A stretch of DNA of 45,261 nucleotides from Rhodopseudomonas palustris (GCF_003591005.1 NZ_QYYD01000033.1:1-45261); one strand, 5' to 3'; counted from the stretch's first letter, positions 1 to 8,778 are shown. Made by a program: numbers and translations. The notes: a model not told the origin generated them from the sequence alone.

Positions 1-21
1 CCCCCGGGGGGGGGCCCCCCC
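1..21. other. C/G homopolymer palindrome at window edge
   Basis: The window opens with a run of C, then G, then C (about 5, 9 and 7 bases), able to fold on itself. It codes for nothing visible. It may be a natural GC hairpin or a sequencing or assembly artefact; the bases to the left are not available to decide. Confidence 0.4.
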
Positions 22-93
22 GCGAAGAGTTCATCCGCAATGCCCGCGGCTCACCCCACCCCGTCACGCATCCCGCTGCGCGGGCTGCGTGCC

Positions 94-122
94 GACCCTC
101 CCCCTCAAGGGGAGGGTGAGGT
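94..122. repeat. Short GC-rich palindromic repeat (CCCTCCCC family)
   Basis: A CCCTCCCC...GGGGAGGG inverted repeat followed by TGAGG. It is a shortened member of the same family as the copies near 5421, 5495, 7570 and 45183. It lies downstream of glgP. Confidence 0.55.
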
Positions 123-160
123 CTCCTGCGGGGAAAGACTTCCAAACAGAGCGGATACGA

Positions 161-190
161 AAAGCCGAAGCGATCGCTCGCTTCGGCTTT
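161..190 (-). terminator. Rho-independent terminator of glgP
   Basis: A perfect 13-bp inverted repeat (AAAGCCGAAGCGA and its complement) with a 4-base loop lies 23 bases after the glgP stop. Read on the minus strand it ends in four T residues. The stem is strong and the position is right for ending glgP transcription. Confidence 0.8.
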
Positions 191-213
191 GATACTGCCG
201 CATCCCGTTGCTC

Positions 214-2730
214 TCAGCCCTTCGCCTGCCGGGCCTGCCACGGCTGCGCCGCAGGCCTTGTCGGGACGTCCCAGATATCTTCGGCGTATTCGCGGATGGT
301 GCGGTCGGAGGAGAACCAGGCCATGCGGGCGACGTTGAGGATGCCGGCGCGGGTCCAGGCCGAGCCGGCGCGCCAGCGCGCGTCGATGCCGCGCTGGGCT
401 TCGTAGTAGCTGTCGAAATCGGCGCTGACCATGTAGTGGTCGAGGTGCCGCAGCGCGTGCGCCACCGAGGCGAAGCGCGCCGGATCGTCGGGCGAGAACA
501 GGCCGGAATCGATCGACCGGATGGCGCGGTCGAGCAGCGGCGAGCGGCGGATGACGTCGGTGGCGTCGAGCCCCTGCGAGCGGCGCGCCACCACCTCCAG
601 CGCTTCCATGCCGAAGATCGCGATATTTTCTGCGCCGACGTGATCGCGAATCTCGATATTGGCGCCGTCAAGCGTGCCGATCGTCAGCGCGCCGTTCAGC
701 GCCAGCTTCATGTTGCCGGTGCCGGACGCTTCCATGCCGGCGGTCGAGATCTGCTCGGACAGATCGGCGGCCGGAATGATCACTTCGGCGAGGCTGACAT
801 TGTAGTCGGCCAGGAACACGACCTTGAGCTTGTCGCCGATCGACGTGTCGTTGTTGACCACCTCGGCGACGTCGTTGATCAGCTTGATGATCAGCTTGGC
901 GTAGCGATAGCTCGCCGCCGCCTTGCCGGCGAAGATCTTCACGCGCGGCACCCAGTCGGCGCCGGGATTGTCCTTGATGGCGTGATACAGCGCCACGGTC
1001 TCCAACACGTTGAGGAGCTGGCGCTTGTATTCGTGGATGCGCTTGATCTGCACGTCGAACAGCGCGCCCGGATCGACCCGGACGCCGTTGCGCTCGCTGA
1101 TCAGCCGCGCCAGCGCGATCTTGTTGCGATGCTTGACGGTGCGGAACTGCTGCTGGAACGCGGCGTCGCCGGCGAAGGCTTCGAGCCGCTCCAGCCTCGT
1201 CGGATCGTCCAGCACCTCGTCGCCGCAAGCGATGCGCACCAGATCGGTCAGCCCCGGATTGGCCAGCATCAGCCAGCGCCGGAAGGTGATGCCGTTGGTC
1301 TTGTTAGTGATGCGGTCCGGATAGAGATGATTGAGATCGTGAAACACGGTCTCCTTCATCAGGTCGGAATGCATCGCCGAGACGCCGTTGATGCGATGCG
1401 AGCCGATGAAGGCGAGGTGGCCCATGCGGACCCGGCGGCCGGCCTTCTCGTCGATCAGCGACACCGAGGCGCGGAATTCGATGTCGCCCGGGCAGCGCTG
1501 CTCGGCGAGCGCCAGATGCGCCTCGTTGATGCGGTAGACGATGTCCAGATGCCGCGGCAGCGTCCGCTGGAACAGGTCGAGCGGCCAGGTCTCCAGCGCC
1601 TCGGGCAGCAGCGTGTGGTTGGTGTAGCTCAGCGTCGCGCGGGTGATCTCCCAGGCGTCGTCCCAGCGCAGATTGTGGACGTCCACCAGGAGCCGCATCA
1701 GCTCGGTGACCGCCAGGCTCGGATGGGTATCGTTGAGCTGGATCGCCGCCTTCTTGGCGAGGCTGCGGATCTGGCCGTCGGAATCCAGATGCCGCTGGAT
1801 CAGGTCCTGCAACGAGGCGGAAACGAAGAAATACTCCTGGCGCAGCCGCAATTCGCGACCGGCGGCGCTCTCGTCGTTGGGGTAAAGGAATTTGCAGATC
1901 GCTTCGGCGCGCGCCTCGTGGGCGGTGGCGCCGAGGTAGTCGCCGGTGTTGAACACGTCGATCAGCATCGGATCCGGTGCACGGGCCGACCACAGCCGCA
2001 GCGCGTTGACGTGTTGGCCGCGCCAGCCGACGATCGGGGTGTCGTAGGCGATCGCCTGCACGGTCTCCCCCGGGGTCCACACCGTCCGGGTAAAACCCTT
2101 GGCGTCGGTAACCTGCTCGACCTGGCCGCCGAACTTGACCTGATACACCACCTCCGGCCGCTGCAACTCCCACGGGTTGCCGAAGCTCAGCCACTCGTCC
2201 GGGAATTCCTGCTGCCAGCCATGATTGATGATCTGGCGGAACAGGCCGTAATCGTAACGGATGCCGTAGCCGAAGGCCGGGATGTCGAGCGTCGCCATGC
2301 TTTCCATGAAGCAGGCGGCGAGCCGGCCGAGGCCGCCATTGCCGAGCGCCGCGTCGGGCTCGCATTTGCGCAGATCATCCAGGCCGACACCGAGGTCGCC
2401 GAGCGCCGCGGCGAACTGCGGCAGCAGGCCCATATTGTTGAGCGCGTCGGTGAACAGCCGGCCGATCAGGAACTCGAGCGACAGGTAATACACCCGCTTG
2501 CGGCCGGCGTCGTAGCTCTCCTTCTCGGACACCAGCCAGCGGTGGACGATGCGGTCGCGAAGCGCCAGCGCCGAGGCCTTGTACCAATCGTGCTTGGTCG
2601 CCTGCGTCGCCTCCTTGCCGATCGCCAAGGTCAGCTTGGCCAGGATCGCACTCTTGATCTCCGCGAGCGCCAGCTCATCGATCGGCGGCTGCGGCAACTG
2701 AAATTTCTCTGGCGGGGACTGCACGGTCAA
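214..2730 (-). CDS. glgP: Glycogen/alpha-glucan phosphorylase
   Basis: This 838-residue protein is a family GT35 phosphorylase. It releases glucose 1-phosphate from storage glycogen or maltodextrin in the cytoplasm using pyridoxal phosphate. Visible hallmarks are the PLP-lysine region EASGTGNMKLALNGA, GTLDGANIEI, the N-terminal YYLSLEFLIGR segment and QLNDTHPSLAV. Length matches the family (about 800-840). The chosen start is TTG at 2730, because AGGA sits 7 bases upstream; a GTG two codons further in is possible. It is alone here, without glgA, glgB or glgC, and ends in a clear hairpin terminator at 161-190. The identification is secure; substrate preference between glycogen and maltodextrin cannot be read from the sequence. 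Confidence 0.97.
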   Translation of the reverse strand: MTVQSPPEKFQLPQPPIDELALAEIKSAILAKLTLAIGKEATQATKHDWYKASALALRDRIVHRWLVSEKESYDAGRKRVYYLSLEFLIGRLFTDALNNMGLLPQFAAALGDLGVGLDDLRKCEPDAALGNGGLGRLAACFMESMATLDIPAFGYGIRYDYGLFRQIINHGWQQEFPDEWLSFGNPWELQRPEVVYQVKFGGQVEQVTDAKGFTRTVWTPGETVQAIAYDTPIVGWRGQHVNALRLWSARAPDPMLIDVFNTGDYLGATAHEARAEAICKFLYPNDESAAGRELRLRQEYFFVSASLQDLIQRHLDSDGQIRSLAKKAAIQLNDTHPSLAVTELMRLLVDVHNLRWDDAWEITRATLSYTNHTLLPEALETWPLDLFQRTLPRHLDIVYRINEAHLALAEQRCPGDIEFRASVSLIDEKAGRRVRMGHLAFIGSHRINGVSAMHSDLMKETVFHDLNHLYPDRITNKTNGITFRRWLMLANPGLTDLVRIACGDEVLDDPTRLERLEAFAGDAAFQQQFRTVKHRNKIALARLISERNGVRVDPGALFDVQIKRIHEYKRQLLNVLETVALYHAIKDNPGADWVPRVKIFAGKAAASYRYAKLIIKLINDVAEVVNNDTSIGDKLKVVFLADYNVSLAEVIIPAADLSEQISTAGMEASGTGNMKLALNGALTIGTLDGANIEIRDHVGAENIAIFGMEALEVVARRSQGLDATDVIRRSPLLDRAIRSIDSGLFSPDDPARFASVAHALRHLDHYMVSADFDSYYEAQRGIDARWRAGSAWTRAGILNVARMAWFSSDRTIREYAEDIWDVPTRPAAQPWQARQAKG

Positions 2731-3101
2731 GTGACGATCCTACAAGGCTTTACGGTTTCAGAGCATACAAACATTAGCGCTCGATCGAAACCCGTGACGA
2801 GTGCATCGATGCGGCGCGCTGCCTTGGTTTTGTGCACAACACGACGAGTGGGTACGCCGCGTTGCAGCCATGGACCAATTCGATGACCGATTGCATCCGG
2901 AGCATGACGGAAGCCGGATGGCTGGGAGATGAACGGCTTTGCAGACGAGCCCGTGCGCTCCTCAGCATCCGCTGCACCGCGCCAGCAAACTCCAAACCAG
3001 CCAGAACAAATTAAGAACATTTTTACAAGCTACTGAGATATCATTGTGATTCGGTGCGTCGTACACCGAGATATGGAATGGTCTCAGCTGACGAGGGCTA
3101 C
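2731..3101. other. Divergent intergenic region glgP / small hypothetical
   Basis: These 371 bases separate the divergent glgP and the small gene starting at 3102. The right part (about 3009-3050) is AT-rich compared with the surroundings and probably holds a promoter, but I see no convincing -35/-10 pair, operator or RNA gene. Short reading frames here look like chance. Confidence 0.4.
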
Positions 3102-3533
3102 ATGTCGACGATTGCGTTCGATCAGATGGCGCTGACGCGAATCGCGGACTTTTCGCGGTCGCTGTCGCGACTGCATCTGCTCGCACGGCGGCAGTGGATC
3201 GACGACGACCAACTCGACCGCGAATTCAACGCGGTGTGCCGGTCGATCTGGGGCTATTCGCCGGACGACTTGGCCGACGAGATGTTTGCCGCCGATGATC
3301 TGGCCTGGCTCGATACGCTGGACGAATCGAGCGCCAGGATCTTCGCCGCCGAACACGGCTACGATCTGGTCGACGATAGCGGCATGCTGACCGATTGGTG
3401 GGGCTTTTGCTGGATGATCCTGGCCGAAAAGCGCGGCCTGCTCACCCCCGAGAACCGCGCCGCAGCGCGCGCCAAAATCGAGGAAGCGTATCTGGCCGCG
3501 CCAAATGTGATCGGGGTGATCGTGGCGCGGTGA
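3102..3533 (+). CDS. Small acidic hypothetical protein
   Basis: I do not recognise this 143-residue protein. It is acidic and rich in D, E, A and W, with no signal peptide or membrane segment. An aromatic stretch, LTDWWGFCWMILAEKRGLL, lies near residues 104-122. It looks like a soluble cytoplasmic protein. ATG at 3102 is chosen because GAGGG precedes it by 4 bases; the frame stays open upstream to a GTG at 3054. Codon usage (strong G/C at third positions) fits a real gene. It stands alone, divergent from glgP and followed by a palindromic repeat region. Confidence 0.75.
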   Translation: MSTIAFDQMALTRIADFSRSLSRLHLLARRQWIDDDQLDREFNAVCRSIWGYSPDDLADEMFAADDLAWLDTLDESSARIFAAEHGYDLVDDSGMLTDWWGFCWMILAEKRGLLTPENRAAARAKIEEAYLAAPNVIGVIVAR

Positions 3534-3561
3534 AGCCACGAGCTCAGGGGTAGCTTGACAT

Positions 3562-3592
3562 CAGCCCCAGGCACGTCAATCCGGGGCGGGCA
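3562..3592. repeat. Partial copy of the CCCCAGGCACGTCA repeat
   Basis: A short copy of the left arm of the large inverted repeat that follows at 3615: CAGCCCCAGGCACGTCA then CCGGGGCG. It is a truncated unit next to the full element. Confidence 0.5.
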
Positions 3593-3614
3593 GCACTGCT
3601 TCAGAACCTCTTGA

Positions 3615-3772
3615 GCCCCAGGCACGTCATTCCGGGGCGCGCGCAGCGCGAACCCGGAATCCAGATGTTGTTTGACCGACCGGCCTCGCAAGTGGCACGG
3701 CTGTAGTGCCCTGAACGTCGGGATTCCGGGTTCGCTCGCTGCGCGAGCGCCCCGGAATGACGTGCTTGGGGC
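3615..3772. repeat. Long inverted repeat, MITE-like
   Basis: The left arm (3615-3662: GCCCCAGGCACGTCATTCCGG then a GC-rich part and CCCGGAATCC) is the near-complement of the right arm (3721-3772: GGATTCCGGG ... GGAATGACGTGC then TTGGGGC), around a unique core of about 58 bases. No coding content is visible. Such elements are abundant in Bradyrhizobiaceae. It lies between two converging genes and may also serve as a terminator for both. Confidence 0.7.
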
Positions 3773-3783
3773 GATGAAGGCCC

Positions 3784-4590
3784 TTAGTCGATGCTGTGCG
3801 TCGGAGCGCCTGCTGCCGCGCGGCGGCCCGGGACCGGCTTTGCAGGCGCGATCGGCGCGCTGACATCGCGAGCCGACGCGGCATCCTCAACGGGCTGATC
3901 CCCGACCGGAGCAACCTTCATCTCCCCGAGCTTGGCGCGCAGCTGCGAGGTCAGGCCCGGATAATCCGCCACCGGGGTGAAGTCCGGCGTCTGCTCGGCG
4001 CCGAGCCGGATGCCGTTATAGGCGGCGAGGCCGGTCGCGGTGGCGACGATGTCGCCGGGGCGCAGCGAGGTGTCCTGCGACAGGTCGATCTGGGCCAGCC
4101 CGGCCGGGTCACGGCCGTTGCAGGTGCAGTCGGGCTTCAGCGCCTTGCGGTAAGCGTAGGCGTTGTCGCTGTCGGCGTAGCGCTGGCCGCCGGCGGCGGT
4201 CGCGTAGTCGATATTGCTGCCGTAGTAGACCTTGGCGTTGCCGGCCGGGCAGAACATCGTGCACATCTGCGCCGGCGTCATGCCGCCGCGCGTCTGCAGC
4301 GCAAAGTATTTGCCGTCACACGGCCGCACGCAGAACGCCGGCCCGCCGCCGGACGCGACCGGACGCGACGGCGCGGGTGGCGGCGCCTGCTGTTGATTCA
4401 GCCCGAACGGATCGGCGAAGAAATTGGCCTGTGGCGGCGAGGCGCTGCGCTGCTGCGGCCGCTGCGGCGCGCCGCCGCCGAACAGCATTTCGAGAATGTT
4501 CTGGGCCGGCGCGGTTGACGGGATCAGCGCGACGGGGCTCGCGACCGCGAGCGCTGCCGCGAGCAGGGTGAGGCGCCCGAGGCGCGGCAT
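3784..4590 (-). CDS. DUF2865 domain-containing secreted protein
   Basis: This 268-residue protein starts with a signal peptide (MPRLGRLTLLAAALAVASPVAL, cleavage probably near STAPAQ). A Q/P-rich linker follows, then the cysteine-containing DUF2865 domain: CVRPCDGKYFAL, AQMCTMFCPA, VYYGSNID and CTCNGRDP. The tail is Pro/Ala-rich. It should be exported to the periplasm or envelope; biochemical function of the family is unknown. ATG at 4590 is preferred over an in-frame TTG at 4608 because it gives a compact signal peptide. It is transcribed in the same direction as pyrE and lies 117 bases downstream of it, with no clear sign of an operon. Confidence 0.85.
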   Translation of the reverse strand: MPRLGRLTLLAAALAVASPVALIPSTAPAQNILEMLFGGGAPQRPQQRSASPPQANFFADPFGLNQQQAPPPAPSRPVASGGGPAFCVRPCDGKYFALQTRGGMTPAQMCTMFCPAGNAKVYYGSNIDYATAAGGQRYADSDNAYAYRKALKPDCTCNGRDPAGLAQIDLSQDTSLRPGDIVATATGLAAYNGIRLGAEQTPDFTPVADYPGLTSQLRAKLGEMKVAPVGDQPVEDAASARDVSAPIAPAKPVPGRRAAAGAPTHSID

Positions 4591-4707
4591 TCTGAAGACC
4601 TGACGCAACGCTCAATCCACCCGACGCGATCGTGCTGCGGCCGAGCCGCGACATGATCACTTTAGAGCGGGATGGTAAACACCTGGTTTCCGCCCCAGGC
4701 TGGCGGC

Positions 4708-5271
4708 TCAGCTGTTGAGAAACTCGCTGGCCTTGTACAGCGACCGGAATGGCAGGCCGGCTGCGGCGAAGGCTTCGGTGGCGCCTTCCTCGCGGTCCAC
4801 CATGGTCAGCACCAGGATGATCTCGGCGCCGGATTCCTTCACCGCCTCGACTGCCTTGATGGCCGAGCCGCCGGTGGTGGTGACGTCCTCGACGATCACG
4901 CAGCGCTTGCCGGCCAGCGTCTCGCCCTTCACCAGTCCCTCGACCGAGAGGCGGGCGCCGTGCTCCTTCGGCTTCTTGCGCACGAAGAACGCCGCGATCG
5001 GGTGGTTCTTCAGCCAGGACAGCTGCGCGATCGCGCCGGCCAGCGGCACCGCGCCCATTTCCAGCCCGCCGACATAATCGACCTGCTCGTCGCGCAGCGC
5101 CTCATAGGTCAGCTCCGCCAGCAGCGCCGCACCCTCGGGATCCAGCATCGTCGGCTTCAGATTGAAATAGAAGTCGCTCTTGCGGCCCGACGCGAGCGTG
5201 ATCTCGCCGCGGCCGAACGAACGGGCGCGGATGATGTCGGCAAGACGGGCACGGGACGCGGATTTGGACAC
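4708..5271 (-). CDS. pyrE: Orotate phosphoribosyltransferase
   Basis: This 187-residue protein transfers ribose 5-phosphate from PRPP to orotate, giving OMP in pyrimidine synthesis. The PRPP-binding motif is clear: [17 protein letters not shown] near residues 116-132. The flexible-loop lysines are visible in [10 protein letters not shown], and the N-terminal [13 protein letters not shown] is typical of the short PyrE form. Length fits the family (180-220). No other pyr gene adjoins it. Palindromic repeats fill the region upstream, toward the end of polA. Confidence 0.95.
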   Translation of the reverse strand: MSKSASRARLADIIRARSFGRGEITLASGRKSDFYFNLKPTMLDPEGAALLAELTYEALRDEQVDYVGGLEMGAVPLAGAIAQLSWLKNHPIAAFFVRKKPKEHGARLSVEGLVKGETLAGKRCVIVEDVTTTGGSAIKAVEAVKESGAEIILVLTMVDREEGATEAFAAAGLPFRSLYKASEFLNS

Positions 5272-5419
5272 GGGCGGGCTCTCTAGGCTGGCTCTGCGGA
5301 AAACGCCGCAATCTAGCCGCCGCGGCCAGCGGATGCCAGCGGCCCGACCGCAGTATCAACGGCGAAGGGCCTCAGTCACCAGCCATGTCGATCGCAGCAG
5401 CGCCACCGGCACAGCGCGC

Positions 5420-5457
5420 TCCCTCTCCCGCTTGCGGGAGAGGGCTGGGGTGAGGGC
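5420..5457. repeat. GC-rich palindromic repeat (CCCTCTCCCGC family)
   Basis: Stem CCCTCTCCCGC/GCGGGAGAGGG followed by the diagnostic tail CTGGGGTGAGGGC. It is nearly the same as the copy inside polA at 7570-7608. Together with the opposite copy at 5495-5548 it can form a larger fold. Confidence 0.7.
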
Positions 5458-5494
5458 GCCCCAAGCAGTGACTCAGCGACTCGCGGAGCGGAGT

Positions 5495-5548
5495 GCCCTC
5501 ACCAGCCGCGCTTCGCGCGTCGACCTCTCCCGCAGGCGGGAGAGGTGC
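5495..5548. repeat. GC-rich palindromic repeat, opposite orientation
   Basis: The reversed form of the family: GCCCTCACCAGCCG then CGACCTCTCCCGC/GCGGGAGAGG. It lies within 45 bases of the polA stop codon. Confidence 0.65.
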
Positions 5549-5591
5549 ACAGTGCCCGCCGCGGGTCAGCGACCCACAACGATCATCGCGC

Positions 5592-8500
5592 TCAATGCGC
5601 CTCGTCCCAATTATCCGCCGCCCGCGCATCGACCTGCAGCGGCACGTTGAGCAGCACCGCCGGGAACGGCGCGTCCTGCATCACGTGCTGGACCACCGGC
5701 AGCGTCGCGGCCACCTCGTCCTCGGGCACTTCGAAGATCAGTTCGTCGTGCACCTGCAGCAGCATCTGCGCCGACAGCTTCTTCTCGACCAGCGCATCCT
5801 CCATCCGCACCATGGCGCGGCGGATGATGTCGGCGGCGGAGCCTTGCAGCCGCGCGTTGATGGCGGCGCGTTCGTTGAAGGCGCGGATCGACGGGTTCGA
5901 GGCCTTGATGTCCGGGTAGTGGCATTTGCGGCCGAACAGGGTTTCGACATAGCCGTGCGCCCGGCAGAAATCGCGGGTCTCGTCCATATAGGCGCGGATG
6001 CCGGGGAAGCGCTCGAAATAGCGCTTGATGTAGGCGCCGGCTTCCTCGCGCGGGATGCTCAGCTGATTAGCGAGGCCGAATGCCGAGATGCCGTAGATGA
6101 TGCCGAAATTGATCGCCTTGGCGCGGCGGCGGATCTCCGACGGCATGCCTTCGACCGGCACGCCGAACATCTCCGATGCCGTCATTGCGTGAATATCGAT
6201 GCCGTCCTGGAACGCCTTGCGCAGCGCCGGCACGTCGGCGACTTCCGACAAGAGCCGCAGTTCGATCTGCGAGTAGTCGGCCGACACCAGCTTGTGGCCG
6301 GGCGTTGCCACGAAGGCGCGGCGGATTTTTCGCCCGTCCTCGGTGCGCACCGGGATGTTCTGCAAATTCGGTTCGTTCGACGACAGCCGGCCGGTCGTCG
6401 TCGCCGCGAGCGCGTAGGTGGTGTGGACGCGGTGGGTCTGCGGATGCACGTAAGTCGGCAGCGCGTCGGTGTAGGTCGAACGCAGCTTGCTGACCTGCCG
6501 CCACTCCAGAATCTTCTTCGGAAATTCGTGGCCCTGCTCGGCGAGTTCGTCCAGCACCTGCGCCGAGGTCGACCACGCGCCAGTCTTGGTCTTGCTGCCG
6601 CCGGGCAACCCCATCTTGCCGAACAGGATGTCGCCGAGCTGCTTCGGGCTGCCGATGTTGATGTCCTCGCCGGCAAGCTCGCGGATCTCGGCTTCGATGC
6701 GCGCTGCGGTCTGGGCGAAGTCGGCTGACAGCCGCGACAGCACCTGCCGGTCGATCGAGATGCCGCGCCGCTCCATCCGCGCCAGCACGCCGACCAACGG
6801 CCGCTCCAGCGTCTCGTACACCGCCGTCATGCTGCCGGCGACAAGGCGCGGCTTGAGCACGCGCGCCAGCCGCAACGCCACATCGGCGCGCTCGGCCGCA
6901 TAGGCGGTGGCACGGTCGATCGGCACCTGGTCGAAGCCGATCTTGTTCTTGCCGGTGCCGGTGAGTTCGCTCAGCGTATGCAGCGTGTGGCCGAGATTGC
7001 TTTCAGAGAGCGCGTCGAGCGCGTGACTGCCGCGGCCGGCGTCGAGCGCATAGGACATCAGCTGCGGATCGTCGATGTTACGCAAAGTGACGCCGTGCTG
7101 CGCCAGCAGCACTGCGGCGAATTTGATGCCGAAACCGACCTTGGCGACGCCGGCGGATTCCAGGATCGGCTTCAGCGCGTCGAGCGCCTCGCGGGTGCCG
7201 AGCTGATCAGGCACGAGGCCGGCGGCGAACAGGCCGTCGCCGTCACCGCTCTGCTTGTGCGCCAGCGGAATGTAGGCGGCCTGGTTCGCCCCGACTGCAA
7301 GCGCCAGCCCAGTCAGCTCCGCCTGCATCGGATCGATCGAGGTCGCGGCCGCTTCCAGCGCGACCACGCCGGTGGCGTGGATACGAGCGATAAAATCCTG
7401 CAGCTCATCGAGGCTGCGCAGCGTTTGGTAAGCGCTGCGATCGACCGGGACCTTGCGGGCGGCCTCGGCCCGCGCCGCAACCAGCGCCTCGGGCGACAGC
7501 ACCACGCCCGGCCTGCCGTCGCGACCACGCCCGGCGTTCATCGCACCACCTAACCCCGCTTGCGGCGCGCCCCCTCCCCCGCTTGCGGGGGAGGGTTGGG
7601 GTGAGGGCTCTTGCCCCGCAAACAGGTCCCCGCCTACGGCAGCACCCGCACTCTTCGCCAGCGGCGGTACCGCCGACTTCAGCGCCGTCTCCGCCTCCAC
7701 ATCCGACGGATCGATCTGCGCATACTCCGCGACGCGCCGCGTCAGCGTAGTGAATTCCATCGCCTTGAGAAACGCCACCAGCTTGCGCGCATCCGGCTCG
7801 TGTACCGCGAGTTCCGCCAGCGGCACGTCGAGCTTGACCTTGTCGTCGAGCAAAACGAGCTGCCGCGAGATCCGCGCCTTCTCGGCGTTCTCGATCAGCG
7901 CCTCGCGCCGCTTCGGCTGCTTGATCTCGGCGGCGCGTGCCAGCAGCGTATCGAGATCGCCATATTCATTGATGAGTTGCGCGGCCGTCTTGATGCCGAT
8001 GCCCGGCACACCCGGCACGTTGTCGACGCTGTCGCCGGCCAGCGCCTGCACCTCGACCACCTTCTCGGGCGGCACGCCGAATTTCTCGATCACCTCGGGC
8101 ACGCCGATGCGGCGGTCCTTCATGGTGTCGTACATCACCACGCAGTCGGTCACGAGCTGCATCAGGTCCTTGTCGGACGATACGATCGTGGCCGTCGCTC
8201 CGGCCTCGCAGGCCTGGCGCACGTAAGTGGCGATCAGATCGTCGGCCTCGAAGCCGGATTGTTCCAGGCACGGCAGATCGAACGCCCGGACGGCTTCGCG
8301 GATCAGGGAGAATTGCGGAATCAGATCGTCCGGCGCCGGCGGCCGGTGCGCCTTGTAGTCGGGATAGAGCTCGTTGCGGAACGTGACTTCCGACTTGTCG
8401 AAGATGATGGCGAGATGCGTCGGCCGGTTGTCCGGCGGCATGTCGCGCAAGAGCTTCCACAGCATGTTGCAGAAGCCGAGCACGGCGTTGACCTGCAGCC

Positions 8501-8666
8501 CGTCCGACTTGCGGGAGAGCGGGGGCAGCGCATGATAGGCGCGGAAAATGTACGACGAGCCGTCGACCAGGAACACATGGTCGCCCTGGCCGGGCGGCTT
8601 GATGCCGACGGGGGCAGGGGGTGTGACGGCGGGCTGCGCGGGGGCGGACTTCGAGCTTTTCGGCAT
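5592..8666 (-). CDS. polA: DNA polymerase I, proofreading motifs degenerate
   Basis: This 1024-residue family A polymerase fills gaps during repair and removes RNA primers. An N-terminal 5' nuclease domain (VFLVDGSSYIFRAYHALPPLS, about residues 28-320) precedes a low-complexity linker. The 3'-5' exonuclease-like domain spans about 410-610 and the polymerase domain about 640-1024. Polymerase motifs A (SADYSQIELRLL), B (RRRAKAINFGIIYG) and C (LLQVHDELIFEVPED) are intact. In the exonuclease-like domain the usual DTE is E-A-A (E438, A440), the usual N...D is G513/A517, and the usual YxxxD ends in R593. All metal-binding carboxylates aligned to E. coli D355, E357, D424 and D501 are therefore changed, so proofreading is probably absent. 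Residues about 354-366 are encoded by an intergenic-type palindromic repeat. Start ATG 8666 is the natural one. Confidence 0.97.
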   Translation of the reverse strand: MPKSSKSAPAQPAVTPPAPVGIKPPGQGDHVFLVDGSSYIFRAYHALPPLSRKSDGLQVNAVLGFCNMLWKLLRDMPPDNRPTHLAIIFDKSEVTFRNELYPDYKAHRPPAPDDLIPQFSLIREAVRAFDLPCLEQSGFEADDLIATYVRQACEAGATATIVSSDKDLMQLVTDCVVMYDTMKDRRIGVPEVIEKFGVPPEKVVEVQALAGDSVDNVPGVPGIGIKTAAQLINEYGDLDTLLARAAEIKQPKRREALIENAEKARISRQLVLLDDKVKLDVPLAELAVHEPDARKLVAFLKAMEFTTLTRRVAEYAQIDPSDVEAETALKSAVPPLAKSAGAAVGGDLFAGQEPSPQPSPASGGGGAPQAGLGGAMNAGRGRDGRPGVVLSPEALVAARAEAARKVPVDRSAYQTLRSLDELQDFIARIHATGVVALEAAATSIDPMQAELTGLALAVGANQAAYIPLAHKQSGDGDGLFAAGLVPDQLGTREALDALKPILESAGVAKVGFGIKFAAVLLAQHGVTLRNIDDPQLMSYALDAGRGSHALDALSESNLGHTLHTLSELTGTGKNKIGFDQVPIDRATAYAAERADVALRLARVLKPRLVAGSMTAVYETLERPLVGVLARMERRGISIDRQVLSRLSADFAQTAARIEAEIRELAGEDINIGSPKQLGDILFGKMGLPGGSKTKTGAWSTSAQVLDELAEQGHEFPKKILEWRQVSKLRSTYTDALPTYVHPQTHRVHTTYALAATTTGRLSSNEPNLQNIPVRTEDGRKIRRAFVATPGHKLVSADYSQIELRLLSEVADVPALRKAFQDGIDIHAMTASEMFGVPVEGMPSEIRRRAKAINFGIIYGISAFGLANQLSIPREEAGAYIKRYFERFPGIRAYMDETRDFCRAHGYVETLFGRKCHYPDIKASNPSIRAFNERAAINARLQGSAADIIRRAMVRMEDALVEKKLSAQMLLQVHDELIFEVPEDEVAATLPVVQHVMQDAPFPAVLLNVPLQVDARAADNWDEAH
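7570..7608. repeat. Palindromic repeat inserted in the polA coding sequence
   Basis: The stem CCCCTCCCCCGC/GCGGGGGAGGG plus tail TTGGGGTGAGGGC matches the intergenic copy at 5420-5457 at most positions. Here it lies inside polA in frame, and on the coding strand it translates to PSPQPSPASGGGG. It falls in the linker between the 5' nuclease and exonuclease-like domains. Confidence 0.8.
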
Positions 8667-8772
8667 GGCCGCAACTTAAGGGCTTTTGCAGGATTTGGCA
8701 CCCTGCGGGTTACCGACGCATGCGGATTTTCGCCGGTCTCGGACCGCGGGTGCACTTTCGGCCCGATGCGCG

Positions 8773-8778
8773 TATAAT
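8773..8778 (+). promoter_or_regulatory. Possible -10 box of the 8804 gene
   Basis: A perfect TATAAT lies 25 bases upstream of the ATG at 8804. The -35 region at the proper distance is poor, so this is a suggestion only. Confidence 0.35.

Larger units (their letters stand above)
5272..5591. other. Repeat-filled intergenic region polA / pyrE
   Basis: These 320 bases between the end of polA and the start of pyrE contain two oppositely oriented copies of the GGGAGAGG palindromic repeat (listed separately). I see no gene here. The repeats may end polA transcription; a pyrE promoter should lie in 5272-5400, but no consensus elements stand out. Confidence 0.5.

Noticed and set aside
208-2886. Long open frame opposite glgP (about 890 codons)
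   Set aside because: It is the antisense shadow of glgP, with Ala/Arg/Asp/His-rich composition typical of such frames in GC-rich DNA and no domain signature.
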